Origin: Brevundimonas sp.
GTDB taxonomy: Bacteria; Pseudomonadota; Alphaproteobacteria; Caulobacterales; Caulobacteraceae
Length of the DNA: 64,000 bases
Assembly (NCBI GenBank): GCA_004296955.1
Contig: SCVB01000066.1
Span: forward strand, 1 to 64,000
Reading direction: 5' to 3'
The notes under the pieces were generated by a model that was not told the DNA's origin, ran no database searches, and saw only the letters and a list, made by a program, of their open reading frames with translations. The position numbers were made by a program, and so were the translations under genes. Below are positions 22,443 to 30,773 of this stretch, piece by piece. Each line of letters starts with the position of its first letter. Within the stretch, counting starts at the first letter, position 1.

Positions 22443-22852
22443 TGGATCGACCGATGACCGAGCTTCAGACCACGCCCCGCCCGCGTCGCCCGCGCCCCAA
22501 GGCGGTCAGCCTGACCGACGCGGCCGCTGCGCGGGTGCGCGACATCATGGCCAAGGCGGACAAGCCGTATGTCGCCCTGCGCGTCGGGGTGAAGAACGGC
22601 GGCTGTGCGGGGCAGGAATACACCTTCGCCTATGCCGAGACGATCGAGCCCCTGGACGAGGTGGTCGAGGACAAGGGCGTCACCATCCTGATCGACCCCA
22701 AGGCGATCCTGTTCCTCATCGGGTCGGAGATCGACTATGAGACGACGAAGCTGGCCTCGAAATTCGTGTTCCGGAATCCCAACCAGACCGACGCCTGCGG
22801 TTGCGGCGAGAGCGTCACCATCATTCCCGCGAAGGCGCTGGACGCCGACTGA
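22442..22852 (+). CDS. sufA: A-type Fe-S carrier SufA/IscA/HesB
   Basis: A 136-residue Fe-S carrier that receives clusters from SufBCD and passes them to apoproteins. The three ligand cysteines are present: one in VKNGGCAGQEYTF and two in TDACGCGES near the C-terminus. A basic Pro/Arg-rich leader (RPRRPRPKAV) precedes the domain. ATG 22442 overlaps the sufT stop; ATG 22454 would remove four residues. It is the last clear Suf gene of the operon. Confidence 0.95.
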   Translation: MDRPMTELQTTPRPRRPRPKAVSLTDAAAARVRDIMAKADKPYVALRVGVKNGGCAGQEYTFAYAETIEPLDEVVEDKGVTILIDPKAILFLIGSEIDYETTKLASKFVFRNPNQTDACGCGESVTIIPAKALDAD

Positions 22853-22854
22853 CT

Positions 22855-23220
22855 ATGGCCTATGATTCCGACTTCGGCGAATGGGTGCGCGAGCATTTCG
22901 CCGGCCTGGGCCCGATGCGGATCAGGCCGATGTTCGGGGCGGCGGCCGTCTATGCCGACGATCTGATCTGGGCCCTGCTGGACGACGGCGTCGTCTGGCT
23001 GAAGGTCGATGAGGAGAACGAGCCGGCGTTGCGGGCCGCGGGATCCCGGCAGTTCACCTATCCCACGAAGGACGGCCAGGTGATGGGCATGGCCTACTGG
23101 AGCCTGCCCGAAACCGCCGCAGACGACCCGGACGAGGCCCTGGGCTGGGCGCGGGCGTCGATCGCGGCGGCGGTCCGCAAGGCGGCGAAGAAGCGGAAGC
23201 CGAAAAAGCTCAAGCCGTGA
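22855..23220 (+). CDS. TfoX N-terminal-domain protein
   Basis: A 121-residue protein consisting only of the TfoX/Sxy N-terminal domain: FGEWVREHFAGLGPMRIRPM, FGAAAVYADDLIWALLDDGV, LKVDEENEPALRAAGSRQF, MAYWSLPE, then a helical end and a Lys-rich tail (KKAAKKRKPKKLKP-like). The C-terminal TfoX domain of competence regulators is absent, so competence control should not be assumed. It starts two bases after the sufA stop and may be cotranscribed with suf. Its 3' end overlaps the convergent acyltransferase gene by 11 bases. Confidence 0.82.
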   Translation: MAYDSDFGEWVREHFAGLGPMRIRPMFGAAAVYADDLIWALLDDGVVWLKVDEENEPALRAAGSRQFTYPTKDGQVMGMAYWSLPETAADDPDEALGWARASIAAAVRKAAKKRKPKKLKP

Positions 23221-23998
23221 CGGGCGCGGCCTTGCCGGCGCGGGCGGCCTCATCCGGCGCGAGCACCCGGATGGCCGGCGTCACGGGCCGCCCTGTCGCT
23301 TCGGCGATCAGCTCCGCCGTCCGGTCCTCTACAGCGGCCTCCAGCCGGGCGAGAAATTCCTCCTTGCCGAGGCCGGTCGGAATGGGGTCGAGAAACTCCA
23401 GCGTCGCCGTTCCCGGGGTCTTGCGGAATTCCTCCTGCGGCCAGAACAGGCCGAGGTTGGTGGCCAGCGGCACGACCGGCATGTCGAAGTCGCGGTACAT
23501 GTGCCAGACGCCGGAGCGGTAGCGGAATTTCTCGCCCACCCTGGCCAGGTTGCCCTCGGGATAGATCAGGATCCGGCGGCCGGCGGCGTGGGCGTCGGCC
23601 GAGCGGTGCTTCAACGCCTCGCGCGCTTCACGGCCGCCGCAGTTGTTGACCACGATGGCGCCCAGCTTGCGCAGCACGGTTCCGAGCAGCGGAAACTTCT
23701 CCAGATGGTCGCCGGTGACGAAGGCGAGGTCGTCGAACTGGTCATAGGTGACGAAGCCGTCGCCCCAGCTCTGGTGTTTGGAGGCGATGATGAAGGCGCC
23801 CGACGGCAGACGATCGTGCCCGCGCGCCTCGACGCGGATGCCCGCGAAAAGCCGCATGGCCTGCACCATCCGCTTCACATAGCGGCGGATGATCCAGCCG
23901 GTCGCGCCTCGGCCGGGGGCGAGGGCGGCGAAGGCCGCCGCCGAGGCGTAGAGGATCGACAGGAGCCAGTAGGCGAGGTTGAAGGCGAAGCTGCGCAT
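23210..23998 (-). CDS. PlsC-type 1-acyl-sn-glycerol-3-phosphate acyltransferase
   Basis: A 262-residue inner-membrane acyltransferase expected to make phosphatidic acid from lysophosphatidic acid. An N-terminal hydrophobic helix spans about 5-28. Motif I, H-x4-D, is SKHQSWGD. Motif III is YPEGNLARVGEKFRYRSG, in place of the more usual FPEGTRS. The motif IV region is MPVVPLATN. The acidic/basic C-terminal tail is unremarkable. It is the last gene of a minus-strand group behind the GGDEF protein and helicase, 38 bases after the former. Confidence 0.88.
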   Translation of the reverse strand: MRSFAFNLAYWLLSILYASAAAFAALAPGRGATGWIIRRYVKRMVQAMRLFAGIRVEARGHDRLPSGAFIIASKHQSWGDGFVTYDQFDDLAFVTGDHLEKFPLLGTVLRKLGAIVVNNCGGREAREALKHRSADAHAAGRRILIYPEGNLARVGEKFRYRSGVWHMYRDFDMPVVPLATNLGLFWPQEEFRKTPGTATLEFLDPIPTGLGKEEFLARLEAAVEDRTAELIAEATGRPVTPAIRVLAPDEAARAGKAAPVTA

Positions 23999-24036
23999 TC
24001 ATCCACTATGACGTGAAACGTCCGGCGCGGAAGGCT

Positions 24037-25092
24037 TCAGGCGGCCTCGGCGAGCCGTTCCGCGCTGGTGACGCGGTTCCGCCCGGCGTGTTTGGACGCG
24101 TAGAGGGCGGTGTCGGCGCGATCCAGCAGGGAGGAGGCGCTCTCGCCCGGCCGGCGCTGGGCGAAGCCGGCGGACAGGGTCACGGCGCCGAGCTCATCGT
24201 CCGTCGAGCGACGGCGCAGCGACCGGGAGGCGATCTCCTTGCGGATGGACTCAAGCGCGTTCTGGACCTGGGCGAGACTCTCCCGCGGAAAGATCATGGC
24301 GAATTCCTCGCCGCCGTAGCGGGCTGCAATGCGCGGCGCGCTGGCCACCCGGCCCATGACGCTGGCGACATAGCGCAGCACCTGGTCGCCGGTCTGGTGG
24401 CCCCAGGTGTCGTTGAACCGCTTGAAGTGATCGATGTCGAGCACGGCCAGGGTCAGGGCGCCGCCCTCGGCGTCGGCTTGGGCGCAGGCGGATTCCAGAT
24501 GTTCATCGAACGCCTTGCGGTTGGCCAGATTGGTCAGGGCGTCGGTCATGGCGTCGCGGCGCACCTGCTCCAGGTGTTCGCGCAGCCGGGCAACCTCTCG
24601 GGTGGAGGCGTCCAGCTTCTTTTCGAGCGTTTCGTTCTCGCGCTGGACCTTGCGGGTGGCGCTGGTCAGGCCCGAGACGATGGCCTGGAGACCCTTGCCG
24701 TCGCCGGCGGCCTCGATGCTGGTGGCGGCCTTGTCCAGGGTCTGGCCATAGGCGGCCTGCGACTTGTGGGCGTTGGCGATAGCTTCGGAGACGCTGGACA
24801 GTTCGCGGTCCAGCACCCGGCCGGCGTCGCGGATCTCCTCGGTCAGCCGCCCGCGCGGCAGGTATTCGGCGGCCAGCATATCGGCCGTCGCCTCGGTGAA
24901 GGGCTCGGAGGCCGCCAGCAGGCGTTTGATCTCACGGCCCAGCGGACCTTCCGGATCGCCGAGGTAGTGGACCCAGATCTCGAAATTCAGGGGAGTCGGC
25001 CAGACGCCAGCCTCTTCCATCGCCTCGATGACCCGGCGCGCCAAACCGTAGGCTTCCGGACCCCGAAGAGTGGTTTCGAGCTGAGCCGCCAT
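24037..25092 (-). CDS. GGDEF-domain diguanylate cyclase
   Basis: A 351-residue cytoplasmic protein predicted to make cyclic di-GMP. About residues 1-115 form an N-terminal helical region (ending near AIANAHKSQ), followed by a coiled coil (about 120-185), which is a likely dimerisation signal for the C-terminal GGDEF domain (about 190-345). The active-site loop is RYGGEEFAMIFP. The RxxD inhibitory site normally five residues upstream is missing (ASAPRIAAR in its place), so product feedback through the I-site is not expected. ATG 25092 is chosen because GGGGA lies just upstream; an in-frame ATG at 25140 is also possible. Confidence 0.9.
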   Translation of the reverse strand: MAAQLETTLRGPEAYGLARRVIEAMEEAGVWPTPLNFEIWVHYLGDPEGPLGREIKRLLAASEPFTEATADMLAAEYLPRGRLTEEIRDAGRVLDRELSSVSEAIANAHKSQAAYGQTLDKAATSIEAAGDGKGLQAIVSGLTSATRKVQRENETLEKKLDASTREVARLREHLEQVRRDAMTDALTNLANRKAFDEHLESACAQADAEGGALTLAVLDIDHFKRFNDTWGHQTGDQVLRYVASVMGRVASAPRIAARYGGEEFAMIFPRESLAQVQNALESIRKEIASRSLRRRSTDDELGAVTLSAGFAQRRPGESASSLLDRADTALYASKHAGRNRVTSAERLAEAA

Positions 25093-25205
25093 ACGAATTC
25101 CCCGACGCGCCGCCCCCGGCGACCCCTTGATGGCGGCCACGCTAAGCGGGGGTTCCGTAACGACCGGTTAAATCCGGTTCGCTGACCGACGAATTGGGAG
25201 AGGTT

Positions 25206-26816
25206 TCAGCGCTTGAGGGTGACCGGCCGACGCAGGAAGGCCGGAACGTCCCCCTCGCCAAACGGACGGCCGTTGGACCGCTGCGGTTCCGGACTGGCGC
25301 TGTCGCCGCGACGATCCGACTGGCGCAGGTGGGTTTCCTGCACTGGCCGGTCCGGCGAGGCGGCCACGGGCGCGTCCGCCGCGGCTGCGACCGGCGCGGC
25401 GGCCGGCGCGTCGGCGGACACGGCGGATTCGGCCGCCGCCGGGCGGGCGCCGCGGCGGCTGCGGGTCCGGCGCGGCTTGGGGGCGTCTGCGGTCGGCACG
25501 TCGGCAGCCAGGATCTCGTCAGCGATCTCCGCGGCGGCGGGTTCGGGCGTCGGCGCCGGCTCGAGAGCGGCGTCCGGGGGCGTCTCGCGTCCGCCGCGGC
25601 TGCGACCGCGGGCCGGAGCCCGTTCGGTGCGGGCCGCTTCGCGGCCGCCGTCGCGGCGAGGCTGTTCCTTGCCGGGAGCGAAGTCGAGGCCGTCCAGGAC
25701 CAGTTCTTCCGGCGCCATCTTGATCAGCTTCAGGACCTTGTCGAGCGAGCGGTCATCCGCCGGCGTGACGATCATGAAGGTCTGACCCAGCTTGCCGGCG
25801 CGGCCGGTGCGGCCGATGCGGTGCACATAGTCGTCGGCGTGGTGCGAGACGTCGTAGTTGAAGACGTGGCTGACGTCCGGGATGTCGAGCCCGCGGGCGG
25901 CGACGTCGGAGGCCACCAGCAGCTTCAGCTCGCCCGAGCGGAAGGCGGCCAAGGTCTTCATGCGCAGCGACTGGTCGAGGTCGCCGTGGATCGGGGCGGC
26001 GTCAAAGCCGTGCTGCTTCAGCGACTTGGCGACCACGTCGACTTCGGATTTGCGATTGCAGAAGACGATGCCGTTGCGGACGTCGGCGCGGCCGATCAGG
26101 GCGCGCAAGGCGGCGCGCTTGGCCTTGGGATCGCTGGAGGGGATGCGGACCAGATACTGGGTGATGGTCTCGGCCGTCATGGCCGGGCGCGAAGCCTCCA
26201 GCCGGGTCGGGTCCTTGAGGAACTGGGTCGTCAGCCGGGTGATCTCGGGCGGCATGGTGGCCGAGAAGAAGAGGGTCTGGCGGCGCGGCGGGGTCAGTTT
26301 GAAGATCCGCTCGATGTCGGGGATGAAGCCCATGTCGAGCATGCGGTCGGCTTCGTCGATGACCATGATCTCGACGCCGTTGAGCATGACCTTGCCGCGT
26401 TCGAACAGGTCCAGCAGGCGGCCGGGCGTGGCGATCAGGACGTCGACGCCCTTGTTCAGCAGGGTCACCTGGTCGCCCATGGAGACGCCGCCGATCAGCA
26501 GGGCCCAGCTCAGCTTGGTGCCCTTGGCGTATTTCTCGAACGAAGAGGCGACCTGGTCGGCGAGTTCGCGGGTCGGGGCCAGGACGAGGGCGCGCGGCAT
26601 GCGGGCCTTGGCCCGGCCCGAGGACAGCCGGTCGATCATCGGCAGGGTGAAGGCGGCGGTCTTGCCGGTGCCGGTCTGGGCGATGCCGAGCACGTCGCGG
26701 CCGGCGAGGGCGACCGGGATGGCCGAGGCCTGGATCGGAGTGGCGGTGGTGTAGCCGGTGTCGGCGACGGCCTTGAGAGTCGTGGGCGAGAGGCCCAGCA
26801 TGGAGAATTCGGTCAT
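25206..26816 (-). CDS. rhlE: DEAD-box RNA helicase, RhlE-like
   Basis: A 536-residue ATP-dependent RNA helicase. All core motifs are present: Q motif region (TPIQASAIPVAL), AQTGTGKT, PTRELA, TPGR, DEAD in VIDEADRMLDMGF, SAT, ARGLDIPDVSHV and HRIGRTGRAG. After about residue 385 comes a long disordered tail with an Arg/Gly-rich portion and a repetitive Pro/Ala/Glu portion, ending in FGEGDVPAFLRRPVTLKR. Such tails bind RNA or recruit the degradosome. MTEFSMLGLSP at 26816 is the family start; the frame upstream to 26957 is not conserved-looking. Confidence 0.92.
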   Translation of the reverse strand: MTEFSMLGLSPTTLKAVADTGYTTATPIQASAIPVALAGRDVLGIAQTGTGKTAAFTLPMIDRLSSGRAKARMPRALVLAPTRELADQVASSFEKYAKGTKLSWALLIGGVSMGDQVTLLNKGVDVLIATPGRLLDLFERGKVMLNGVEIMVIDEADRMLDMGFIPDIERIFKLTPPRRQTLFFSATMPPEITRLTTQFLKDPTRLEASRPAMTAETITQYLVRIPSSDPKAKRAALRALIGRADVRNGIVFCNRKSEVDVVAKSLKQHGFDAAPIHGDLDQSLRMKTLAAFRSGELKLLVASDVAARGLDIPDVSHVFNYDVSHHADDYVHRIGRTGRAGKLGQTFMIVTPADDRSLDKVLKLIKMAPEELVLDGLDFAPGKEQPRRDGGREAARTERAPARGRSRGGRETPPDAALEPAPTPEPAAAEIADEILAADVPTADAPKPRRTRSRRGARPAAAESAVSADAPAAAPVAAAADAPVAASPDRPVQETHLRQSDRRGDSASPEPQRSNGRPFGEGDVPAFLRRPVTLKR

Positions 26817-27003
26817 AGGTCCTTGGGACTGGATAAGGACGCCCCGCGCATCGGGCCGTCGTGCGATGTCGCGGAACCGCCCTGAATCTCTGGGCGAGCG
26901 GGCGGCGCGGATTCGCCAGTCCTGTCCCGAACGTGGGCCGCATATAGAAGCCCCCACGTCAGAGTCAACTATTCGGGCGCGGCGTGTCGGGGCTTGGCAT
27001 TTC

Positions 27004-27018
27004 CTAACTGATTGTTAA
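27004..27018. promoter_or_regulatory. CtrA-like binding site
   Basis: CTAA-N7-TTAA, one base from the Caulobacter CtrA consensus TTAA-N7-TTAA. It lies 37 bases before ATG 27055 and about 190 bases from the divergent helicase start. A full site with correct spacing is uncommon by chance in DNA this GC-rich, but a single match remains tentative. Confidence 0.4.
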
Positions 27019-27054
27019 TAGTCGCCGTCGGGAAGGGCTGAACAGGGGTAATCC

Positions 27055-27417
27055 ATGCTGCGATCGCTGGCCGTAGCGACCTTTGCTGTCGCGTGTCTGG
27101 CTGCGGGTCCGGGGCGGACGGAGATCGATTCCGTCTTCGGCAATACCGTGGTGTCCCGATATCCTGACGGCGGCTGGGTCAAGCACTGGTTCAATCCTGA
27201 CGGCACCTATGCGGCGCAGTTCTCTGACGGGCGCCGTCTGGCGGCGCGCTGGACGGTCACCGGCGAGCGGGTCTGCCTGACCAATATGCGGCCCTATATG
27301 CTGATCCCGCGCTTCTGCACCGAGATGGTCGACGCCGAGGTGGGCGAAACCTGGCAGTCGCGCGATCCGCTGGGGCGCCGGGTGCAGAACGTCCTGGTTG
27401 CGGGCCGGAACCCGTAG
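27055..27417 (+). CDS. Small exported protein of unknown function
   Basis: A 120-residue product with a typical signal peptide (MLRSLAVATFAVACLAAGPG), predicted cut near residue 20. The mature part is beta-rich and contains two cysteines (ERVCLTNMRPYML and PRFCTEMV) that may pair in the periplasm. The pattern WFNPDGTYAAQFSDGRRLAARWTV resembles small periplasmic proteins with a lipocalin-like strand order, but I cannot name the family. A CtrA-like box lies just upstream, and the NodB-type deacetylase gene follows 86 bases later. Confidence 0.7.
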   Translation: MLRSLAVATFAVACLAAGPGRTEIDSVFGNTVVSRYPDGGWVKHWFNPDGTYAAQFSDGRRLAARWTVTGERVCLTNMRPYMLIPRFCTEMVDAEVGETWQSRDPLGRRVQNVLVAGRNP

Positions 27418-27503
27418 CCTGCAATCTCCCCCACGGGTTGCGCGCGCTCGCTGGACGGCGTCGCGGCGTTAGCGTGCGGGTCTGAAGCCTCGGGGGAGGG
27501 CGT

Positions 27504-28322
27504 GTGCGTCTGTATCTGATCGCCCTGACGGCCGTCTTCGCCGTCTGGCTGCCCCGTGCGCCCGCGGAGAGCAGCGAGATTCCCTACACGCCGCGGGCGA
27601 CCGCGCAGGCGGGACAAGCCGTGCTGACCCTGCCCCCGGGACGCTACGGTTCGATCCAGCATGTCCGCACGCCGCTGCCGCCCCGGGCCATCGCCCTGAC
27701 TTTCGATGACGGCCCCAGCCCGCTGTACAACAGCGAGGTGCTGGACATCCTGGACGCGCGCGGGATCAAGGCGACCTTCTTCTTCGTCGGCCAGTATGTG
27801 CGGATGCATCCCGAACAGGTGCGCGAGGTGGTGCGCCGGGGGCACAATGTCGCCAGCCACAGCTGGTCGCACCCGACCTATCTCCGCCACTGGGCGCGTG
27901 AGGCCCAACTCACCGAGGTGCGCCGGAGTTATGCCGCCCTCGAGGCCGCCCTCGCCGATGCGCCGCCGGAGGAGCGGGCCCGGATCGAGCCGATGTTCCG
28001 CTTTCCGGGCCTGGGCGAGGGGCCCTATCTGGCCGACTGGCTGAACCAGCGCGGGATCATCGTGGTCTCGGCCGAGGCCGGCACTGACGACTGGCGCGGC
28101 TATTCCGCCGAATCCATCACCCGGATCACCCTGAATGCGATGGAGAGCAATGAGGGCGGGGTGCTGATCCTGCACGAGACGCGGCCGCAGATGATCCGGG
28201 CCCTGCCGGGCCTGCTGGATGAACTGACCGCGCGCGGCTTCACCTTCGTGCAGATCACGGCGGGGCCGGAGGGGCGCGAACAGGCGCTGGCGGCCGAGGA
28301 TGCAGTGCTGACGCTGCGCTGA
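27504..28322 (+). CDS. NodB-type polysaccharide deacetylase, exported
   Basis: A 272-residue protein from GTG 27504, with GGGAGGG upstream. A signal peptide (about 1-22, ending at PRAPAES) directs it to the periplasm. The NodB domain contains the catalytic base and metal Asp pair in ALTFDDGPSPLYN, the metal histidines in ASHSWSHPTY, a later RFPGLGEGPY segment, and LILHETRP near the end. It should remove acetyl groups from an N-acetylated sugar polymer such as peptidoglycan or an exopolysaccharide. The substrate cannot be told from sequence. Confidence 0.9.
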   Translation: MRLYLIALTAVFAVWLPRAPAESSEIPYTPRATAQAGQAVLTLPPGRYGSIQHVRTPLPPRAIALTFDDGPSPLYNSEVLDILDARGIKATFFFVGQYVRMHPEQVREVVRRGHNVASHSWSHPTYLRHWAREAQLTEVRRSYAALEAALADAPPEERARIEPMFRFPGLGEGPYLADWLNQRGIIVVSAEAGTDDWRGYSAESITRITLNAMESNEGGVLILHETRPQMIRALPGLLDELTARGFTFVQITAGPEGREQALAAEDAVLTLR

Positions 28323-28349
28323 CGGGGAGACCGGTTCACACCGGCGGGG

Positions 28350-28389
28350 CGCGCCATTCCCTGATTGCGATATCAATGGGAATGGCGCG
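28350..28389. repeat. Hairpin fused to the tRNA-Asp 3' end
   Basis: CGCGCCATTCCC (28350-28361) and GGGAATGGCGCG (28378-28389) are perfect 12-base complements around a 16-base loop that itself can pair (TGAT with ATCA). The right arm contains the tRNA-Asp CCA end and part of its acceptor stem. On the minus strand the hairpin follows the tRNA and may act in termination or 3' processing. Confidence 0.65.
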
Positions 28390-28459
28390 AGTGACGGGAC
28401 TCGAACCCGCGACCTCCGGCGTGACAGGCCGGCACTCTAACCAACTGAGCTACACCCGC
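28383..28459 (-). tRNA. tRNA-Asp (anticodon GTC)
   Basis: A 77-nt tRNA including a genome-encoded CCA (28383-28385 on the complement). The acceptor stem pairs GCGGGTG with CACTCGC (one G-T pair). The D arm (TAGCTCAGTTGGTTAGA), anticodon stem CCGGC/GCCGG with loop CTGTCAC, and T arm with GGTTCGAGTCC are all standard. The anticodon GTC decodes aspartate codons GAC and GAU. It is divergent from nuoA. Confidence 0.97.
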
Positions 28460-28647
28460 GTATTCCCGACGCGAAGCAGTGCTCCGCGGCGAGGGGCGTC
28501 GTTTAGGCGGGGGGGGCTCGCACTGTCAAGCGACGAAGCGACGGCCCGGGACAGTTTTTCCGACGGTCCGGCGGCCGCAGGAGACCTGCGTCCTGCCGGT
28601 CGGAAAGCTGCGAACCACTCTCAATAAAAACCTTTCGTCACATGGGT

Positions 28648-28676
28648 TTGAACGGGCGCGGTTCCGGGGCTAGAAA
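28648..28676 (+). promoter_or_regulatory. Candidate promoter of the nuo operon
   Basis: TTGAACG (28648-28654), a 14-base spacer and GCTAGAAA (28669-28676) closely match the Caulobacter housekeeping promoter (TTGACGS, 10-14 bases, GCTANAWC). Read as sigma-70 boxes it is TTGAAC, 17 bases, TAGAAA. It lies 48 bases before the nuoA start in a 264-base gap that otherwise shows nothing. Confidence 0.6.
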
Positions 28677-28723
28677 GCGCCGAATCCGCCCCTCCCTTTG
28701 ACGGCGGACAAGGTCCCTTCCGG

Positions 28724-29101
28724 ATGAATGCATTCCTGCTCGAATACCTGCCGATCGTGATCTTTCTCGGGATCGCGGCGGTTCTCGGCCTCGGCTTCAT
28801 GCTGGCGGCCTGGGTGCTGGCCCCGAAGAACCCCGACAGCGAGAAGCTGTCGGCCTATGAGTGCGGCTTCAACGCCTTCGACGACGCGCGCATGAAGTTC
28901 GACGTGCGCTTCTATCTGGTCTCGATCCTGTTCATCATCTTCGATCTCGAAGTGGCCTTCCTGTTCCCGTGGGCGGTGTCGATGTTCGACCTGTCGCGTT
29001 CGGGCATGGTGTTCGCCTTCTGGTCGATGATGGTCTTCCTCGGGGTCCTGACTGTCGGCTTCATCTACGAATGGAAGAAGGGCGCGCTCGAATGGGAGTG
29101 A
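28724..29101 (+). CDS. nuoA: NADH-quinone oxidoreductase subunit A
   Basis: A 125-residue membrane subunit of respiratory complex I with three helices. The conserved acidic loop is [20 protein letters not shown], and [20 protein letters not shown] forms the second helix with its conserved Asp-Glu. It helps form the quinone-site junction together with NuoH and NuoJ. First gene of the operon; nuoB overlaps its 3' end by 10 bases. Confidence 0.97.
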   Translation: MNAFLLEYLPIVIFLGIAAVLGLGFMLAAWVLAPKNPDSEKLSAYECGFNAFDDARMKFDVRFYLVSILFIIFDLEVAFLFPWAVSMFDLSRSGMVFAFWSMMVFLGVLTVGFIYEWKKGALEWE

Positions 29102-29742
29102 CGACCAATACCGTCCCGCTGATCGGGGTCGGCAACCAGGGCACCTCGCCCGTGGGGCCGGCGTCCTCGCGTCTGGCGACGCCGATGAGCACGACCATGT
29201 TCAACACCGGCGCGCGGTCGTCGGTGGAGGGCTATGATCCGGCCATCCACGACAAATTCTTCGAGGCCGTGAACGCCGAACTGGGCGAGCGCGGCTTCAT
29301 CACCACCTCGCTGGACGACGTCATCAACTGGGCCCGCACCGGCTCGCTGATGTGGATGACCTTCGGCCTGGCCTGCTGCGCCGTCGAGATGATGCAGGCC
29401 TCGATGCCGCGCTTCGACATGGAGCGGTTCGGCATGGCCCCGCGCGCCAGCCCGCGCCAGTCCGACCTGATGATCGTGGCCGGCACCCTGACCAACAAGA
29501 TGGCTCCGGCCCTGCGCAAGGTCTACGACCAGATGCCGGATCCGCGCTATGTCCTGTCCATGGGCAGCTGCGCCAACGGCGGCGGCTATTACCACTACAG
29601 CTACAGCGTCGTCCGCGGCTGCGACCGGGTCGTGCCGGTGGACGTCTATGTGCCCGGCTGCCCGCCGACGGCGGAGGCGCTGCTGTATGGCCTGCTGCAG
29701 CTGCAGAAGAAGATCCGCCGCACCGGGACGATCGACCGATGA
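29092..29742 (+). CDS. nuoB: NADH-quinone oxidoreductase subunit B
   Basis: A 216-residue peripheral subunit carrying cluster N2, the last Fe-S centre before quinone. The four ligands are C95 and C96 (LACCAVEMM), C160 (MGSCANGG) and C190 (VPGCPPT). A Ser/Thr/Gly-rich leader of about 45 residues precedes the conserved domain and is longer than in E. coli NuoB. GTG 29098 (GTGA with the nuoA stop) is an alternative start that would shorten the leader by two residues. It overlaps nuoC by four bases. Confidence 0.97.
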   Translation: MGVTTNTVPLIGVGNQGTSPVGPASSRLATPMSTTMFNTGARSSVEGYDPAIHDKFFEAVNAELGERGFITTSLDDVINWARTGSLMWMTFGLACCAVEMMQASMPRFDMERFGMAPRASPRQSDLMIVAGTLTNKMAPALRKVYDQMPDPRYVLSMGSCANGGGYYHYSYSVVRGCDRVVPVDVYVPGCPPTAEALLYGLLQLQKKIRRTGTIDR

Positions 29743-30359
29743 ACGCGCTGGCCCGCATCCAGGAACTGGAGACCGCCCTGACGCCGCTGGGCGCGGAGAT
29801 GGTCGGGGCGCTGGGCGTCGAGGCCCAGGTGGCCTTCGGCGAACTGACGCTGATCACCGACCGCGCCGGCATCCTCGCGGTGCTGACAGCGTTGAAGGAC
29901 CGCTTCGGCTTCCAGCAGCTGCTGGACATCTGCGGCGTCGACTTCCCCGACCGCGAGGAGCGGTTCGAGGTGGTCTATCACCTGCTGTCGATGACCCGGA
30001 ACGCGCGCGTCCGGGTCAAGCTGACCACCGACGAGGTCCAGCCGGTGCCCAGCGCCGTGGGGGTCTTCCCCTGCGCCGACTGGTTCGAGCGCGAGGCGTT
30101 CGACATGTACGGCGTGCTGTTCTCGGGTCACCCTGACCTGCGGCGGCTGCTGACCGACTATGGCTTCCAGGGGCATCCGCTCCGCAAGGACTTCCCGATG
30201 ACCGGGTATGTCGAAGTGCGTTACGACGAGGAACAGAAGCGGGTTGTGTATGAACCCGTCAAACTGACCCAAGAGTTCCGGAACTTTGATTTCCTGTCCC
30301 CGTGGGAAGGCGCCGAATATCCGACGACTGTCCTGCCCGGCGATGAGAAGGCGGGATGA
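29739..30359 (+). CDS. nuoC: NADH-quinone oxidoreductase subunit C (30 kDa)
   Basis: A 206-residue peripheral-arm subunit, separate from NuoD as in mitochondria and alphaproteobacteria rather than fused as in E. coli. Signature segments are [40 protein letters not shown] and [20 protein letters not shown] with [15 protein letters not shown]. It stabilises the NuoB/NuoD contact and has no cofactor. It overlaps nuoB (ATGA). An accessory membrane gene, not nuoD, comes next. Confidence 0.96.
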   Translation: MNALARIQELETALTPLGAEMVGALGVEAQVAFGELTLITDRAGILAVLTALKDRFGFQQLLDICGVDFPDREERFEVVYHLLSMTRNARVRVKLTTDEVQPVPSAVGVFPCADWFEREAFDMYGVLFSGHPDLRRLLTDYGFQGHPLRKDFPMTGYVEVRYDEEQKRVVYEPVKLTQEFRNFDFLSPWEGAEYPTTVLPGDEKAG

Positions 30360-30362
30360 GCC

Positions 30363-30773
30363 ATGACCATGAACAAGGCCGCGATCCGATCGGCCTCATC
30401 CTTCTTCCTGGTGACCTTCTCGACCGCCTTCCTGTTCACCCTGGGGGCGCGGCTGACCGGCTGGTTCACGCGGGCGCCCGAGGTGGAGCCGGCGCAGCTG
30501 CAGTCGCTGGGCGTGGCCATCATGGTCGCCGTGGTGGCCCTGGCCGTCGGGGCTGGCATTCGCCGGCTGTCGGCCGGCGAGCTGCAGAGTGCGCTTCTGG
30601 GCGCCTCGGCCGTGCTGCTGTCGACGCCGCTGGCGCTGGCGGTTCTGACCGGCAACTGGGAGATTTCGACCGCCGCCGTCTCGGGCATGGGCGTGCTGAC
30701 GCTGGCCCTCGGCTGGCTGGTGGCGCTGACCCGCAAGGCGCGCTCGCACGACGAGGATTCCGTTGATGGCTGA
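30363..30773 (+). CDS. Four-helix membrane protein inside the nuo operon, unknown function
   Basis: A 136-residue protein with four predicted membrane helices (about 13-35, 46-68, 78-98 and 102-122) and a charged C-terminus ([13 protein letters not shown]). It starts three bases after nuoC and overlaps nuoD by eight bases, so its expression is tied to complex I. No quinone, heme or metal motif is seen and there are no cysteines. I do not recognise the family. A fully open alternative frame on the same strand (30356-30766) is a shadow; this frame has the hydrophobic pattern and the operon-type overlaps. Confidence 0.65.
   Translation: MTMNKAAIRSASSFFLVTFSTAFLFTLGARLTGWFTRAPEVEPAQLQSLGVAIMVAVVALAVGAGIRRLSAGELQSALLGASAVLLSTPLALAVLTGNWEISTAAVSGMGVLTLALGWLVALTRKARSHDEDSVDG

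Noticed and set aside
28350-28389. tRNA-Asp 3' end as a phage or island attachment site
   Set aside because: The repeated segment is inverted, not direct, and no integrase or foreign block lies beside it.
30356-30766. Alternative 136-codon plus frame over the accessory gene between nuoC and nuoD
   Set aside because: It is Gly/Arg/Asp-rich without hydrophobic segments; the frame at 30363 has four membrane helices and operon-type junctions.
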